DNA of 61,428 nt from an uncultured Parabacteroides sp. (GCA_900552465.1 URZO01000019.1:1-61428), one strand, 5' to 3'; shown: positions 17,682 to 26,287, numbered from the stretch's first letter. Translations and numbers: made by a program. Notes: generated from the sequence alone by a model not told the origin.

Positions 17682-19727
17682 ATGAAAAAGTTAATGGCGA
17701 TACCTCTTATTGCAGCCGGAATGGTTGCAATGGCAGGATGCAGCAAAACTCCTGTGAAGGAGGCTGCTAAGAACGACGCAATCAATCTGGCAAACCTGGA
17801 CACGACCGTGGCTCCGGGTACCGATTTCTACCAGTACGCCTGTGGCGGTTGGATGAAGAATAACCCGCTGAAACCGGAATATGCACGTTTCGGAACTTTC
17901 GACCAGTTGCGTGATAACAATCAGGAACAGATCCGCACCCTTATCGAGGGACTGAGTGCCGAGCCGCAGCCGGAAGGTAGCGTAGGGCAGAAGATCGGTA
18001 TGTTGTTTGCAATGGGTATGGACAGTGTGAAGCTGAACGAAGACGGGTATGCCCCGATCAAAGATCAGCTTGCCGAAATCAACCGGTTGGGAACAAAAGA
18101 CGAGATGACAAAAATGGTTGCCACCCTTCACAAAGAAGGAATGGCTCCTTTCTTCGCCCTGTTTGTGGATGCCGATGAAAAGAACAGTTCCATGAACATC
18201 GTTCAGTTGTACCAGGCCGGCCTCGGTATGGGCGACCGCGATTACTACCTGTTAGAAGATGAAAGCAGCCAGAAGATGCGCGAGGCTTACAAAGAATATA
18301 TCACCCGCCTGTTTACGCTGACCGGCAGTTCTCCCGAACAGGCCGATGCTGCGGTCAATGCCATCATGAAGATCGAGAAAGGCATTGCCGAAATCTCCTT
18401 CAGCCGCGAAGACCTGCGTGATTCCCAGAAGAACTACAACAAAATATCCATAGAAGACTTCAAGGCGAAGAATGACCCGCTGAACTGGGATGTCTATTTT
18501 GAAAGCATGGGCCTGATGGAGATCAAATATCTGGATGCAAAACAGTTGCCTTTCTACGAAGGCCTGGCAACCCTGATGAAGAATACGACGCTGGATGAGC
18601 AGAAGTATTACCTGACGTTCAACCTGCTTAGTGCCGCCGCCCCTTATCTGAGCGATTCCTTTGTGGCGACTAATTTTGATTTCTACGGAAAGACGATGTC
18701 CGGACGCCAGGAACAGCAGCCGCGCTGGAAACGTGCCCTGTCTACGGTCAACGGCGCTCTGTCGGAAGCTGTCGGCCAGATGTATGTAGCTAAATATTTC
18801 CCGGCTTCTTCAAAGGAAAAGATGTTGAAGATGGTCGGCGATCTGCAGAAAGCCCTGGGTGACCGGATTGCCGGACTGGAATGGATGAGCGATGAGACGA
18901 AGGCAAAGGCGCAGGAGAAACTGGCTGCCTTTATCGTCAAGATCGGTTATCCGGACAAATGGCGTGACTACAGCAATCTGGAGATCAAAAACGATTCTTA
19001 CTGGGCGAATGTACGCCGCTCCAATATCTTCGAATACAATTATATGTTGGCGGATGTAGACAAGCCTGTCGATAGAGCCCGTTGGGGTATGAGCCCGCAG
19101 ACCGTAAATGCTTATTATAACCCGACGACAAACGAAATCTGTTTCCCGGCAGCCATCCTGCAACCTCCTTTCTTCAATCCGGAAGCTGACGATGCTGTGA
19201 ACTACGGTGCAATCGGTGTCGTAATCGGTCACGAGATGACGCACGGGTTTGACGACCAGGGGCGTAACTACGATAAGGATGGTAACCTGAGCGACTGGTG
19301 GACAGCCGAGGATGCGGCTCTCTTTACGAAACGAGCCGACCGCCTGGCCCAGCAATATAGCGATATTATTGTGGTAGACAGCGTCCATGCCAACGGCCGT
19401 TACACATTGGGTGAGAACATTGCCGACCAGGGTGGCTTGATGGTTTCCCACCTGGCTTACCTCAATTCTCTGAAAGGAAAAGAGACGCCGGCGCCGATTG
19501 ACGGTTTCACCAACGAACAGCGTTTCTATCTGGGATACGCCAACCTTTGGGCACAAAACATACGTCCCGAAGAAATCCTGCGCCTGACCAAGATCGACCC
19601 GCACTCATTAGGCAAATGGCGCGTCAACGCCGCCCTCCGCAACATTGATGCATTCTACACCGCGTTCGATATCAAGGAAGGCGATCCGATGTATATGTCG
19701 CCGGCTGAGCGGGTGGTTATTTGGTAA
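17682..19727 (+). CDS. M13 family zinc metallopeptidase (PepO/neprilysin-like), lipoprotein
   Basis: Oligopeptidase of 681 residues. The start is the ATG at 17682; an upstream TTG in frame is less likely. The signal ends in a lipobox (MAMAGC), so it should be membrane-anchored in the periplasm. The M13 N-terminal domain opens with APGTDFYQYACGGWMKNNP. The zinc site is HEMTH in VIGHEMTHGFDDQGRNYD (about residue 517), with the third ligand Glu in ENIADQGG; the C-terminus keeps the family pattern VNAALRNIDAFYTAF. Length matches the family. It is a single-gene unit with its own promoter and a strong terminator. Confidence 0.95.
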   Translation: MKKLMAIPLIAAGMVAMAGCSKTPVKEAAKNDAINLANLDTTVAPGTDFYQYACGGWMKNNPLKPEYARFGTFDQLRDNNQEQIRTLIEGLSAEPQPEGSVGQKIGMLFAMGMDSVKLNEDGYAPIKDQLAEINRLGTKDEMTKMVATLHKEGMAPFFALFVDADEKNSSMNIVQLYQAGLGMGDRDYYLLEDESSQKMREAYKEYITRLFTLTGSSPEQADAAVNAIMKIEKGIAEISFSREDLRDSQKNYNKISIEDFKAKNDPLNWDVYFESMGLMEIKYLDAKQLPFYEGLATLMKNTTLDEQKYYLTFNLLSAAAPYLSDSFVATNFDFYGKTMSGRQEQQPRWKRALSTVNGALSEAVGQMYVAKYFPASSKEKMLKMVGDLQKALGDRIAGLEWMSDETKAKAQEKLAAFIVKIGYPDKWRDYSNLEIKNDSYWANVRRSNIFEYNYMLADVDKPVDRARWGMSPQTVNAYYNPTTNEICFPAAILQPPFFNPEADDAVNYGAIGVVIGHEMTHGFDDQGRNYDKDGNLSDWWTAEDAALFTKRADRLAQQYSDIIVVDSVHANGRYTLGENIADQGGLMVSHLAYLNSLKGKETPAPIDGFTNEQRFYLGYANLWAQNIRPEEILRLTKIDPHSLGKWRVNAALRNIDAFYTAFDIKEGDPMYMSPAERVVIW

Positions 19728-19754
19728 ATAAGGAGATTGATAATAATTGAAAAG

Positions 19755-19794
19755 AATATCCTGATATAAGCTGTTTTGTATCAGGATATTTTTT
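19755..19794 (+). terminator. Intrinsic terminator after the M13 peptidase
   Basis: A perfect 12-bp stem (AATATCCTGATA / TATCAGGATATT) with a 12-nt loop and a T-run. The T-run merges into the -7 box of the next gene. Confidence 0.85.
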
Positions 19795-19801
19795 ACCTTT
19801 G
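19794..19801 (+). promoter_or_regulatory. -7 box of the toxin-antitoxin pair
   Basis: TACCTTTG matches TAnnTTTG, 24 bp upstream of the antitoxin ATG, immediately after the M13 terminator. Confidence 0.6.
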
Positions 19802-19825
19802 GCATAAATCTATAAAAGAATCGAT

Positions 19826-20077
19826 ATGACAACCTATGAATTAAATTCGCGTCGTGAAAGTCTATTGCAACAGATGGCTGAATTACTCAATAATGAAGAG
19901 GCGATATCCAAAGCTGAACGTTGGGTAAAAAGAATGTATCGTACCAAAGCCGTCGATTATCCTTTATCATTTGATAAAAAAACGCTTAGGAAAGAAATTG
20001 AAGAGGCCGAAGCCGATATAACCCATAATCGCTGTACATCACATGACGATCTTCTTAAAGAAATGAAAGCATGGTAG
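19826..20077 (+). CDS. Probable antitoxin of a small type II toxin-antitoxin pair
   Basis: An 83-residue acidic, mostly helical protein (QQMAELLNNEEAISKAERW; LRKEIEEAEADITHNRC; DDLLKEMKAW). No DNA-binding fold is obvious, but size, charge, helical C-terminus and the 7-bp overlap with a RelE/ParE-like gene match antitoxins. The C-terminal helix would wrap the toxin. Identity is inferred from context, not from a recognised domain. Confidence 0.65.
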   Translation: MTTYELNSRRESLLQQMAELLNNEEAISKAERWVKRMYRTKAVDYPLSFDKKTLRKEIEEAEADITHNRCTSHDDLLKEMKAW

Positions 20078-20274
20078 AAAAGAAAATAACCAAAATCCAG
20101 TGCAATATGGGCCAAGTAGAACCTTACTTAAAAGATTTACCTGTGACTTATCGATATCTTGTAGAAGGTAATTATAAGATTATTTATAAACAAAAAGGAG
20201 CGAATATTTATATCATGACTGTTTTTGATTGTCGACAAGACCTTTCAAAATTATTTGAGGACCTTCCAAAATAA
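20071..20274 (+). CDS. Short RelE/ParE-family toxin-like protein
   Basis: A 67-residue protein with the C-terminal beta-sheet signature of the RelE/ParE superfamily: YRYLVEGNYKIIYKQ, then IYIMTVFDCRQDLSKL, where ParE proteins have an R-x-L-x-x-x-NYRI(I/V)Y strand pair and a final GRRD/CRQD motif. Family members are usually 90-100 residues; the N-terminal helical hairpin is missing here. It overlaps the antitoxin by 7 bp. Whether the short form is still toxic, by RNase or gyrase targeting, cannot be told. Confidence 0.7.
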   Translation: MVEKKITKIQCNMGQVEPYLKDLPVTYRYLVEGNYKIIYKQKGANIYIMTVFDCRQDLSKLFEDLPK

Positions 20275-20305
20275 GGATTATCACGAATAGAATATGATTA
20301 TTTTA

Positions 20306-20313
20306 TATCTTTG
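20306..20313 (+). promoter_or_regulatory. -7 box of the DUF5020 gene
   Basis: TATCTTTG matches TAnnTTTG, 35 bp upstream of the ATG. Confidence 0.6.
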
Positions 20314-20348
20314 TACCTTTCTTTAATACTTTAACAATTCAAGATAAG

Positions 20349-21065
20349 ATGAAAAAGCTCTTTATGCTGGCAGCCTTGATGGCGGTGGTTTTCTGTGTGA
20401 AGGCGCAGAACGTACAGTTACATTACGATTTCGGGGGTGCGCTTTATGACAAGGACCTGCACGGGCGCCCGGTTCTGACCTCTACGGTCGAGATGTTCAA
20501 GGCGGATAAGTGGGGTAGCACCTATTTCTTTATCGATATGGATTATACCAGCAAAGGCGTTGCCGCCGGCTATTGGGAGATTTCCCGCGAATTGCGTTTC
20601 TGGCAGCCGCCATTCTCCATACATGTCGAGTATAACGGAGGAGCTTCCAACAGTTTCTCTTACAACAATGCCTATCTGGGCGGTCCTACCTATACATGGA
20701 ACAACAAGTCATTCACGAAAGGCTTCACCCTTACCGCCATGTATAAATATATCCAGAAACACAGACAGCCCAATAATTTCCAGTTGACGGGAACCTGGTA
20801 TATCCATTTTGCCAAGAACGGCTTGTGCACCTTTATCGGCTTTGCCGACTTTTGGCGCGAACAGACATTTTATGAAGACGGCAGCCACCGGAACTTCATC
20901 TTCCTCTCGGAACCCCAGTTTTGGGTGAACCTGAATAAGTTGAAACATGTTGACGATAAGTTTAAACTAAGCGTCGGAAGCGAGGTCGAGCTGAGCCAGA
21001 ACTTCGGTGCCCGTAAAGGATTTTATGCAATTCCGACACTGGCTGTTAAATGGACGTTCGATTGA
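20349..21065 (+). CDS. DUF5020 family outer-membrane protein (Tsx-like barrel)
   Basis: A 238-residue exported protein with signal peptide 1-19 (CVKAQN). Strand-rich sequence with repeated aromatic-girdle patterns (STYFFIDMDYTS; GTWYIHFAKNGLCTFIGFADFW; FWVNLNKL) and a terminal AVKWTFD fits a small outer-membrane barrel. I recognise the DUF5020 family, which is related to nucleoside channel Tsx-like proteins. The substrate is unknown. It converges on the antiporter gene with only 15 bp between stops. Confidence 0.75.
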   Translation: MKKLFMLAALMAVVFCVKAQNVQLHYDFGGALYDKDLHGRPVLTSTVEMFKADKWGSTYFFIDMDYTSKGVAAGYWEISRELRFWQPPFSIHVEYNGGASNSFSYNNAYLGGPTYTWNNKSFTKGFTLTAMYKYIQKHRQPNNFQLTGTWYIHFAKNGLCTFIGFADFWREQTFYEDGSHRNFIFLSEPQFWVNLNKLKHVDDKFKLSVGSEVELSQNFGARKGFYAIPTLAVKWTFD

Positions 21066-21080
21066 TCTGCTCTTTCTGGT

Positions 21081-22019
21081 TTACATCACATCGCGGAGCA
21101 ACCAGAACATATAGATGACGTAAGCGATAACCAAAAACAATCCTTCTGTCCTTGTAATTTTCTGCCCGCTTTTTACCAGAGGCAACAAGAGCAAAGAGAT
21201 TGCCAACATGACCAGCAGGTCGATGTAGTTCACATTCTTTGCCACGATAGGATGTACCAGCGAGCAGGTGCCGGTTATTGCCAGGATGTTGAACAGGTTC
21301 GAACCGACAATGTTGCCTATTGCAATGTCCGTCTTACCTTTGGAAGCGGCTACTATGGTTGTTGCCAGTTCCGGCATGCTTGTCCCGGCGGCAACGATTG
21401 TAAGTCCGATAACGGCTTCGCTGAGACCTGCATCTCTGGCAATGGAAACCGCATTTTCGACCAACAGGTGGGAGGCAAAGATCAGAACAGTCAGCCCGCC
21501 GACGATTTCGAGTGTGTCGAACGCCCAGTGCCTGGGTTGTTCTTCCAGTTCCAGATTGGGCTCTTCGCCATGTTTGCGGGAGTAGTACAGGCTGAATATG
21601 GTGTAGAGAATAATACCGGCCAGGAAGAAACCTCCTTCCATCCGACCTAATTCTCCGTTCCAGAAAAAGACAGTCAGCAGTATCGTAGCAATCAGCATAA
21701 CCGGTATATCGATGCGTAGCAATTGTTTTTTTGCTTGAAGCGGATAGATTGTTGCAGAAATACCTAATATGATTCCGATATTGAAGATGTTGGAACCGAC
21801 AATATTTCCAATAGCGATGTCTCCCTGCCCTCCGAGTGTGGCATTCAGGCTAACCACCAGTTCAGGTGCACTTGTTCCGAATGCGACAATTGTCAGACCG
21901 ATCACCAGCGGTGAAATTTTTGCTTTGAGAGCTAAAGCGGAACTCCCCTGAACCAGCCAGCCGGCTCCGATATAAAGTGCAACCAGCGAGAGAATCAATA
22001 ACGTCAGACTTGTTATCAT
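21081..22019 (-). CDS. Calcium/sodium:proton antiporter, CaCA family (YrbG-like)
   Basis: Inner-membrane cation antiporter of 312 residues with about ten membrane segments. The two inverted alpha repeats are explicit: GTSAPELVVS with GNIVGSNIFNIG in the first half, and GTSMPELATTI with GNIVGSNLFNILAI in the second. The acidic Glu of each PEL motif forms the cation site in the family. An in-frame extension to 22094 was rejected because the ATG at 22019 starts directly on the first membrane helix (MITSLTLLILSLVALYIGAG). A perfect GGCAAAG/CTTTGCC hairpin lies in the leader (22070-22086). Confidence 0.92.
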   Translation of the reverse strand: MITSLTLLILSLVALYIGAGWLVQGSSALALKAKISPLVIGLTIVAFGTSAPELVVSLNATLGGQGDIAIGNIVGSNIFNIGIILGISATIYPLQAKKQLLRIDIPVMLIATILLTVFFWNGELGRMEGGFFLAGIILYTIFSLYYSRKHGEEPNLELEEQPRHWAFDTLEIVGGLTVLIFASHLLVENAVSIARDAGLSEAVIGLTIVAAGTSMPELATTIVAASKGKTDIAIGNIVGSNLFNILAITGTCSLVHPIVAKNVNYIDLLVMLAISLLLLPLVKSGQKITRTEGLFLVIAYVIYMFWLLRDVM

Positions 22020-22216
22020 GGCTCCTTCCTTTTTGTTAATCAATAAAAATGTCTTGCTTCCTGCTGCCCGGCAAAGAATCTTTGCCGTGACCAAGTTAAC
22101 AGCAAGTTGTTTTATAGGCAGAAAAACGTACCTCGGAAAACCTCGGGATCACCCCGAAGTAAGCAACAGGAAGCATTATAGACATTCAGTTAGGGTTGTT
22201 AGGAATTCGTATATTA

Positions 22217-22423
22217 TTAATATTCGTATTCTCCATGAGGACTACTGGCTTCCTGACGCATACCAATGATACGCAAAACAATCATCGTTATACTCAGCAG
22301 GGCAAGACCACCCATTGTTATCTCTTTAATTAACATATTTGAGAAGTCAGTTGTTCCGACCAATACCAAAATAATGAATGACAACATCATGGTTGCATCC
22401 ACTAAATCTTTATTTATTTTCAT
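22217..22423 (-). CDS. Small membrane protein, 68 residues
   Basis: Unrecognised. Starting at the ATG at 22423 (an upstream in-frame ATG at 22468 overlaps the previous gene) the product has two predicted membrane helices (ATMMLSFIILVLVGTTD and GLALLSITMIVLRIIGM) and a short polar tail. The partner gene immediately upstream encodes another 68-residue, two-helix protein, so the two may form a small membrane complex. No function is proposed. Confidence 0.55.
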   Translation of the reverse strand: MKINKDLVDATMMLSFIILVLVGTTDFSNMLIKEITMGGLALLSITMIVLRIIGMRQEASSPHGEYEY

Positions 22424-22457
22424 TTCTATGTCTTTTTGAGGTTGTATAATCCGGTTT

Positions 22458-22664
22458 TTATTTCTCATCGACAGCCGTTTCTTCCGTAGTGGAAGGCGTA
22501 CTGAGCCCTTTCATGATACCGTACAGGCCTGTGCCAAGGGCTCCCATTACGACTACAAGTTTTAAATAGTCGTTCGGGATGATGGAACTGCAAGCGAGTA
22601 CACAACCGATAATAGTAATGATTACATAAATATAGATGCTGGATTTATTCTTTTTTGTAGACAT
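22458..22664 (-). CDS. Small membrane protein, 68 residues
   Basis: Unrecognised. The start is taken at ATG 22664, where the codons after it (MSTKKNKSS) lead into a clear helix YIYVIITIIGCVLACSSII; a second helix is YLKLVVVMGALGTGLYGIM. Ends with an acidic, Thr-rich tail. A GCATTCC/GGAATGC palindrome (22700-22715) lies 36 bp upstream and could be regulatory. It precedes the other 68-residue membrane gene by 34 bp. Confidence 0.55.
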   Translation of the reverse strand: MSTKKNKSSIYIYVIITIIGCVLACSSIIPNDYLKLVVVMGALGTGLYGIMKGLSTPSTTEETAVDEK

Positions 22665-22727
22665 AATAATTTGATTTTTAAGTGAATAATAATTTGTTTG
22701 CATTCCGGGGAATGCAATAGAAAAACG

Positions 22728-22749
22728 GTATGGAACAAACATCCCATAC
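22728..22749 (-). terminator. Weak terminator after the 134-residue hypothetical
   Basis: GTATGG/CCATAC stem with a 10-nt loop, followed on the minus strand by CGTTTTTC. Confidence 0.4.
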
Positions 22750-22774
22750 AAAAAGACAGATTATTCACTTTGAA

Positions 22775-23179
22775 TCAAATAACGATTTTCCGCAGGCCAT
22801 ACACATGATAGCCCATACGGCAAAGGAGAGCTGAAAAGTTAATGGTTTGACATATTGTTACCTCTTCAGATACTTTCCGCAAAAGATTGATCTCTTTCAG
22901 GCGGAAGTACTGGATTGCTTTTTTTTCAATCTTCAGTAATCGTATGTTTATTGTGTTGCTGACAGTCTGGACTGTTCTGCGCGGTGTCAGGCAGTTGCTG
23001 CCTTTCAGGTCGCTGGTCAGTATTTCCAGATTATGCTGCATGTCGGCAGTGCCCTTTTCCATCATAATGGCCTCTTTCTGTGCTGACAAATCGGGGGATG
23101 TGTTGCTTTTCTGATCCTCCTCGGGGACAAAAAGCAACATGCCGAACAGCATGGTCAATATGAATAGGAAATTCTTCAT
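22775..23179 (-). CDS. Hypothetical exported protein, 134 residues
   Basis: No family recognised. A hydrophobic N-terminus (MKNFLFILTMLFGMLLFVP) is a probable signal peptide. The rest is helical and polar with basic stretches (RRTVQTVSNTINIRLLKIEKK). It is divergent from the menA gene. Its putative -7 box TATCTTTG (23184-23191) ends only 4 nt before this ATG, so the message is either leaderless or begins at an internal start such as the Met pair at residues 39-40, which would remove the signal peptide. Confidence 0.5.
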   Translation of the reverse strand: MKNFLFILTMLFGMLLFVPEEDQKSNTSPDLSAQKEAIMMEKGTADMQHNLEILTSDLKGSNCLTPRRTVQTVSNTINIRLLKIEKKAIQYFRLKEINLLRKVSEEVTICQTINFSALLCRMGYHVYGLRKIVI

Positions 23180-23183
23180 GCTG

Positions 23184-23191
23184 CAAAGATA
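23184..23191 (-). promoter_or_regulatory. -7 box next to the 134-residue hypothetical
   Basis: Minus-strand TATCTTTG matches TAnnTTTG and ends 4 nt before the annotated ATG. Confidence 0.45.
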
Positions 23192-23234
23192 TATGAATTC
23201 TTATGTAAAAAGCAAATCTATGCTCATTTGTTTT

Positions 23235-23242
23235 TATTTTTG
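23235..23242 (+). promoter_or_regulatory. -7 box of menA
   Basis: TATTTTTG matches TAnnTTTG, 22 bp upstream of the ATG at 23265. It rules out the longer in-frame extension beginning at 23139. Confidence 0.55.
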
Positions 23243-23264
23243 CACGCGAATTATGCAGAAAAAT

Positions 23265-24167
23265 ATGGAACATAAAAAATCTCTTGTCGGGGCTTGGGTG
23301 GAAGCTGCGCGTCCCAAGACACTGCCGGCTTCTGTAAGTCCGGTTTTATTGGGAAGCGCGTTGGCTTATTATGATGGGGCGTTTGATGTTTTGCCGGCAG
23401 CCCTTTGTCTGCTGGTGGCGCTCTTTGCCCAAATAGCCAGTAACTTTGCGAATGACTATTTTGATTTTAAGAAAGGAGCCGACAGGGAAGACCGCCTGGG
23501 GCCTGAACGGGCTGTGGCACAGGGTTGGATTAGTCCGAAGGCGATGTTGACGGGTACGTTTGTAGCCTTAGGGTTGGCTTGCCTGTTTGGTTTGTTGCTG
23601 GTCTGCTTCGCCGACTGGCGGCTGTTGCTGGTAGGAGTGGCGATTGCTGTTTGCGTATTGGCCTATTCTGCCGGGCCGTTTCCGCTGGCCTATAACGGGC
23701 TGGGAGATGTTTGCGTGCTCTTGTTTTACGGGATTATTCCGGTTTGTTTCACCTATTATATACAGACGTTGAGTTTCTCTTTGCTCTCTTTTTTGTTGTC
23801 TGTCGCCCTGGGGCTTTTGTCTGTTAATATTTTGGTTGTCAATAATTACAGGGATTATGAGCAGGACAAGGCGGCTCGTAAGCGGACTACAATCGTGCTG
23901 TTTGGCCGCCGTTTCGGTCGGGTGTTCTATATAATGAATGAATGTTTAGCGTTTATTCTTATTCTTCCGCTTCTGCTGGATGCTCCCTGGTGGGTTTTGT
24001 TTCTATTCGGGATGCTGTTTGCGCTCTGTTTTTATACGACCCGCGAATTGTTTACACAGGAAGGAAAAGCCCTGAACCGTACATTGGGACATACTGCCCG
24101 GAATGTATTCCTCTTCGCCCTGATTCTTTCCGCCCTGTTTGTGTCTATCGGGAGTGGAGCGTATTGA
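23265..24167 (+). CDS. menA: 1,4-dihydroxy-2-naphthoate polyprenyltransferase
   Basis: UbiA-superfamily prenyltransferase of 300 residues that attaches a polyprenyl chain to dihydroxynaphthoate in menaquinone synthesis. About eight or nine membrane helices. The start region WVEAARPKTLPASVSPVLLG is typical of MenA; the first Asp-rich motif is NDYFDFKKGAD and the second is NNYRDYEQDKAARKRT. It has its own -7 box and no other menaquinone genes around it. Length fits the family. Confidence 0.93.
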   Translation: MEHKKSLVGAWVEAARPKTLPASVSPVLLGSALAYYDGAFDVLPAALCLLVALFAQIASNFANDYFDFKKGADREDRLGPERAVAQGWISPKAMLTGTFVALGLACLFGLLLVCFADWRLLLVGVAIAVCVLAYSAGPFPLAYNGLGDVCVLLFYGIIPVCFTYYIQTLSFSLLSFLLSVALGLLSVNILVVNNYRDYEQDKAARKRTTIVLFGRRFGRVFYIMNECLAFILILPLLLDAPWWVLFLFGMLFALCFYTTRELFTQEGKALNRTLGHTARNVFLFALILSALFVSIGSGAY

Positions 24168-24207
24168 TTCACTATTGACAAATCCTGAACATTTCGTATT
24201 TCTGTCT

Positions 24208-24261
24208 CATAGTAATGGTTTGGGTAAATCATAATTATGACTTACCCAAACCATACTTATG
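24208..24261. repeat. 54-bp near-perfect palindrome, core TCATAATTATGA
   Basis: Arms of 27 nt match at 23 positions about the centre of TCATAATTATGA (24229-24240). Outer arms carry ATGGTTTGGGTAA / TTACCCAAACCAT. A related copy is at 39694-39747. It lies between menA and the ABC-F gene and has no T-run. Confidence 0.85.
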
Positions 24262-24323
24262 ACGGGAATATCGGATTTAGCAATATGGGGCAGACTTTGA
24301 ACCTGACTTTTAGGGATAAATTG

Positions 24324-24331
24324 TATCTTTG
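24324..24331 (+). promoter_or_regulatory. -7 box of the ABC-F/queA operon
   Basis: TATCTTTG matches TAnnTTTG, 21 bp upstream of the ATG. Confidence 0.6.
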
Positions 24332-24352
24332 CAGCCATAATAGAAAAAATAT

Positions 24353-26287
24353 ATGATTTCGGTTGAAGGACTAACAGTTGAGTTTGGCGGGTTTACGCTT
24401 TTTGATGATGTTTCGTTTGTGGTTAATAAGAAAGATCGTATTGCACTGGTCGGGAAGAACGGTGCCGGAAAATCTACGATGCTGAAGATATTTGCAGGCT
24501 TGCAGTCACCGACGGCGGGGACGGTCAGCGTGCCGAAGGAAACAACAATCGGTTACCTTCCCCAACAGATGAAACTGGCAGATACACAAACTGTCCGTGA
24601 AGAAGCCGAGCAGGCTTTCGAGCATATCCACGAAATGGAAAAGGAAATGGAGCGGTTGAATCAGCAATTGGCCGAACGTACCGACTATGAGACGGAGTCC
24701 TACCAGAAACTTATCGACCGTGTCACCCACCTGACGGAGCACTTCCAGATGATGGGCGGTAATAACTATCATGCGGAACTGGAGCGTACGCTTATCGGAT
24801 TGGGATTCACCCGGAGTGATTTTGACCGGCCGACTTCCGAGTTCAGCGGGGGATGGCGTATGCGTATCGAGCTTGCCAAACTCTTGTTGCGCAAGCCGGA
24901 TGTCCTGCTGCTGGACGAGCCGACCAACCATTTGGATATCGAATCTATCCAGTGGCTCGAAAACTTTATCGCGACACGTGCCAATGCCGTTATCCTCGTT
25001 TCCCACGATCGGGCGTTTATCGACAATACGACTTTCCGTACGGTCGAGATCGAGCTTGGTAAAATATATGACTATAAAGTAAAATACTCCGAATATGTCG
25101 TGTTGCGCCAGGAACGGCGTGAGCAGCAACTTCGTGCTTTTGAGAACCAACAGAAGAAGTTGGCCGATACAGAGGCTTTTATCGAACGCTTCCGCTATAA
25201 GGCGACTAAGTCCGTACAGGTACAATCCCGTATCAAGCAATTGGAAAAAGTGGAACGCATCGAAGTGGATGAGGTCGATACGGCTATGCTGAATCTGAAG
25301 TTTCCGCCGGCTCCCCGCTCCGGTTCTTATCCGGTGATCGTGGAAGACCTTGCCAAGCGGTATGGTGAACACCTGATCTTCGAGCATGCGACGTTTACGA
25401 TCAACCGGGGAGATAAGGTCGCTTTTGTCGGCAAGAACGGAGAAGGTAAGTCTACATTAGTAAAATGTATAATGGGAGAGATTACCGACTTTACCGGCAA
25501 GTTGCAACTGGGGCATAATGTCAAGATCGGCTATTTTGCCCAGAACCAGGCTCAGCTTTTAGATGAAAATATGACTGTGTTCGATACGATCGACTATGTG
25601 GCGCAAGGGGATATCCGTACGAAGATACGCGATATTCTGGGCGCTTTCATGTTCGGGGGGGAAGCCTCGGATAAGAAGGTCAGGGTTTTGTCGGGAGGGG
25701 AGAAGACTCGTCTGGCAATGATCCGTTTGTTGTTGGAACCGGTGAACCTGCTGATTCTCGATGAGCCGACGAACCATTTGGATATGCGTTCGAAGGATGT
25801 GTTGAAAGATGCATTGAAAGAGTTCGACGGGACGGTTATCGTCGTTTCTCACGACCGTGAGTTCCTGGATGGACTGGTCGACAAAGTATATGAGTTCGGT
25901 AATAAACGGGTGGTCGAGCATCTGGGCGGTATATATGATTTCCTCGAACACAAGAAGATGGACAGTCTGCAAGAGTTGGAGCGTTCTGCACAAGTGGCTT
26001 CCGATGCTGCCGCGGCAGATGTACAGCCCACTCAAAACAAACTCTCCTACGAAGCCCGCAAGGAACAGAGCAGAGCAATCAAGAAAGTGGAGAAAGCGAT
26101 TGCCGAATCCGAAAAGAAAATCGCGGAACTGGAAAAATCCATAGCGGCTATCGAAGCCAAACTGGCAACGCCTGAAGGGGCGGCGGATGTCTCTTTATAC
26201 AGTGAATATTCGGCTTTGAAGAAAGATTTGTCGGAGACGATGGACCTCTGGGCCGAACAAACAATAGAATTGGAAGAATTATCATGA
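24353..26287 (+). CDS. ABC-F family ATPase (Uup/EttA-like translation factor)
   Basis: Soluble tandem ATP-binding cassette protein of 644 residues without membrane segments. The first cassette has Walker A GKNGAGKST, signature FSGGWRMR and Walker B LLLDEPTNHLD; the second has GKNGEGKST, LSGGEKTR and LILDEPTNHLD. The linker RRRE-rich helix region (about 240-300) is the ABC-F P-site tRNA interaction motif, and a C-terminal coiled coil (AIKKVEKAIAESEKKIAELE) resembles Uup. ABC-F proteins act on the ribosome; resistance, rescue or housekeeping subtype cannot be told. The stop overlaps the queA start by 4 bp, giving a two-gene translation operon. Confidence 0.93.
   Translation: MISVEGLTVEFGGFTLFDDVSFVVNKKDRIALVGKNGAGKSTMLKIFAGLQSPTAGTVSVPKETTIGYLPQQMKLADTQTVREEAEQAFEHIHEMEKEMERLNQQLAERTDYETESYQKLIDRVTHLTEHFQMMGGNNYHAELERTLIGLGFTRSDFDRPTSEFSGGWRMRIELAKLLLRKPDVLLLDEPTNHLDIESIQWLENFIATRANAVILVSHDRAFIDNTTFRTVEIELGKIYDYKVKYSEYVVLRQERREQQLRAFENQQKKLADTEAFIERFRYKATKSVQVQSRIKQLEKVERIEVDEVDTAMLNLKFPPAPRSGSYPVIVEDLAKRYGEHLIFEHATFTINRGDKVAFVGKNGEGKSTLVKCIMGEITDFTGKLQLGHNVKIGYFAQNQAQLLDENMTVFDTIDYVAQGDIRTKIRDILGAFMFGGEASDKKVRVLSGGEKTRLAMIRLLLEPVNLLILDEPTNHLDMRSKDVLKDALKEFDGTVIVVSHDREFLDGLVDKVYEFGNKRVVEHLGGIYDFLEHKKMDSLQELERSAQVASDAAAADVQPTQNKLSYEARKEQSRAIKKVEKAIAESEKKIAELEKSIAAIEAKLATPEGAADVSLYSEYSALKKDLSETMDLWAEQTIELEELS

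Noticed and set aside
23139..23264. N-terminal extension of MenA
   Set aside because: A -7 box at 23235-23242 sits in it, and conserved sequence begins at 23265.
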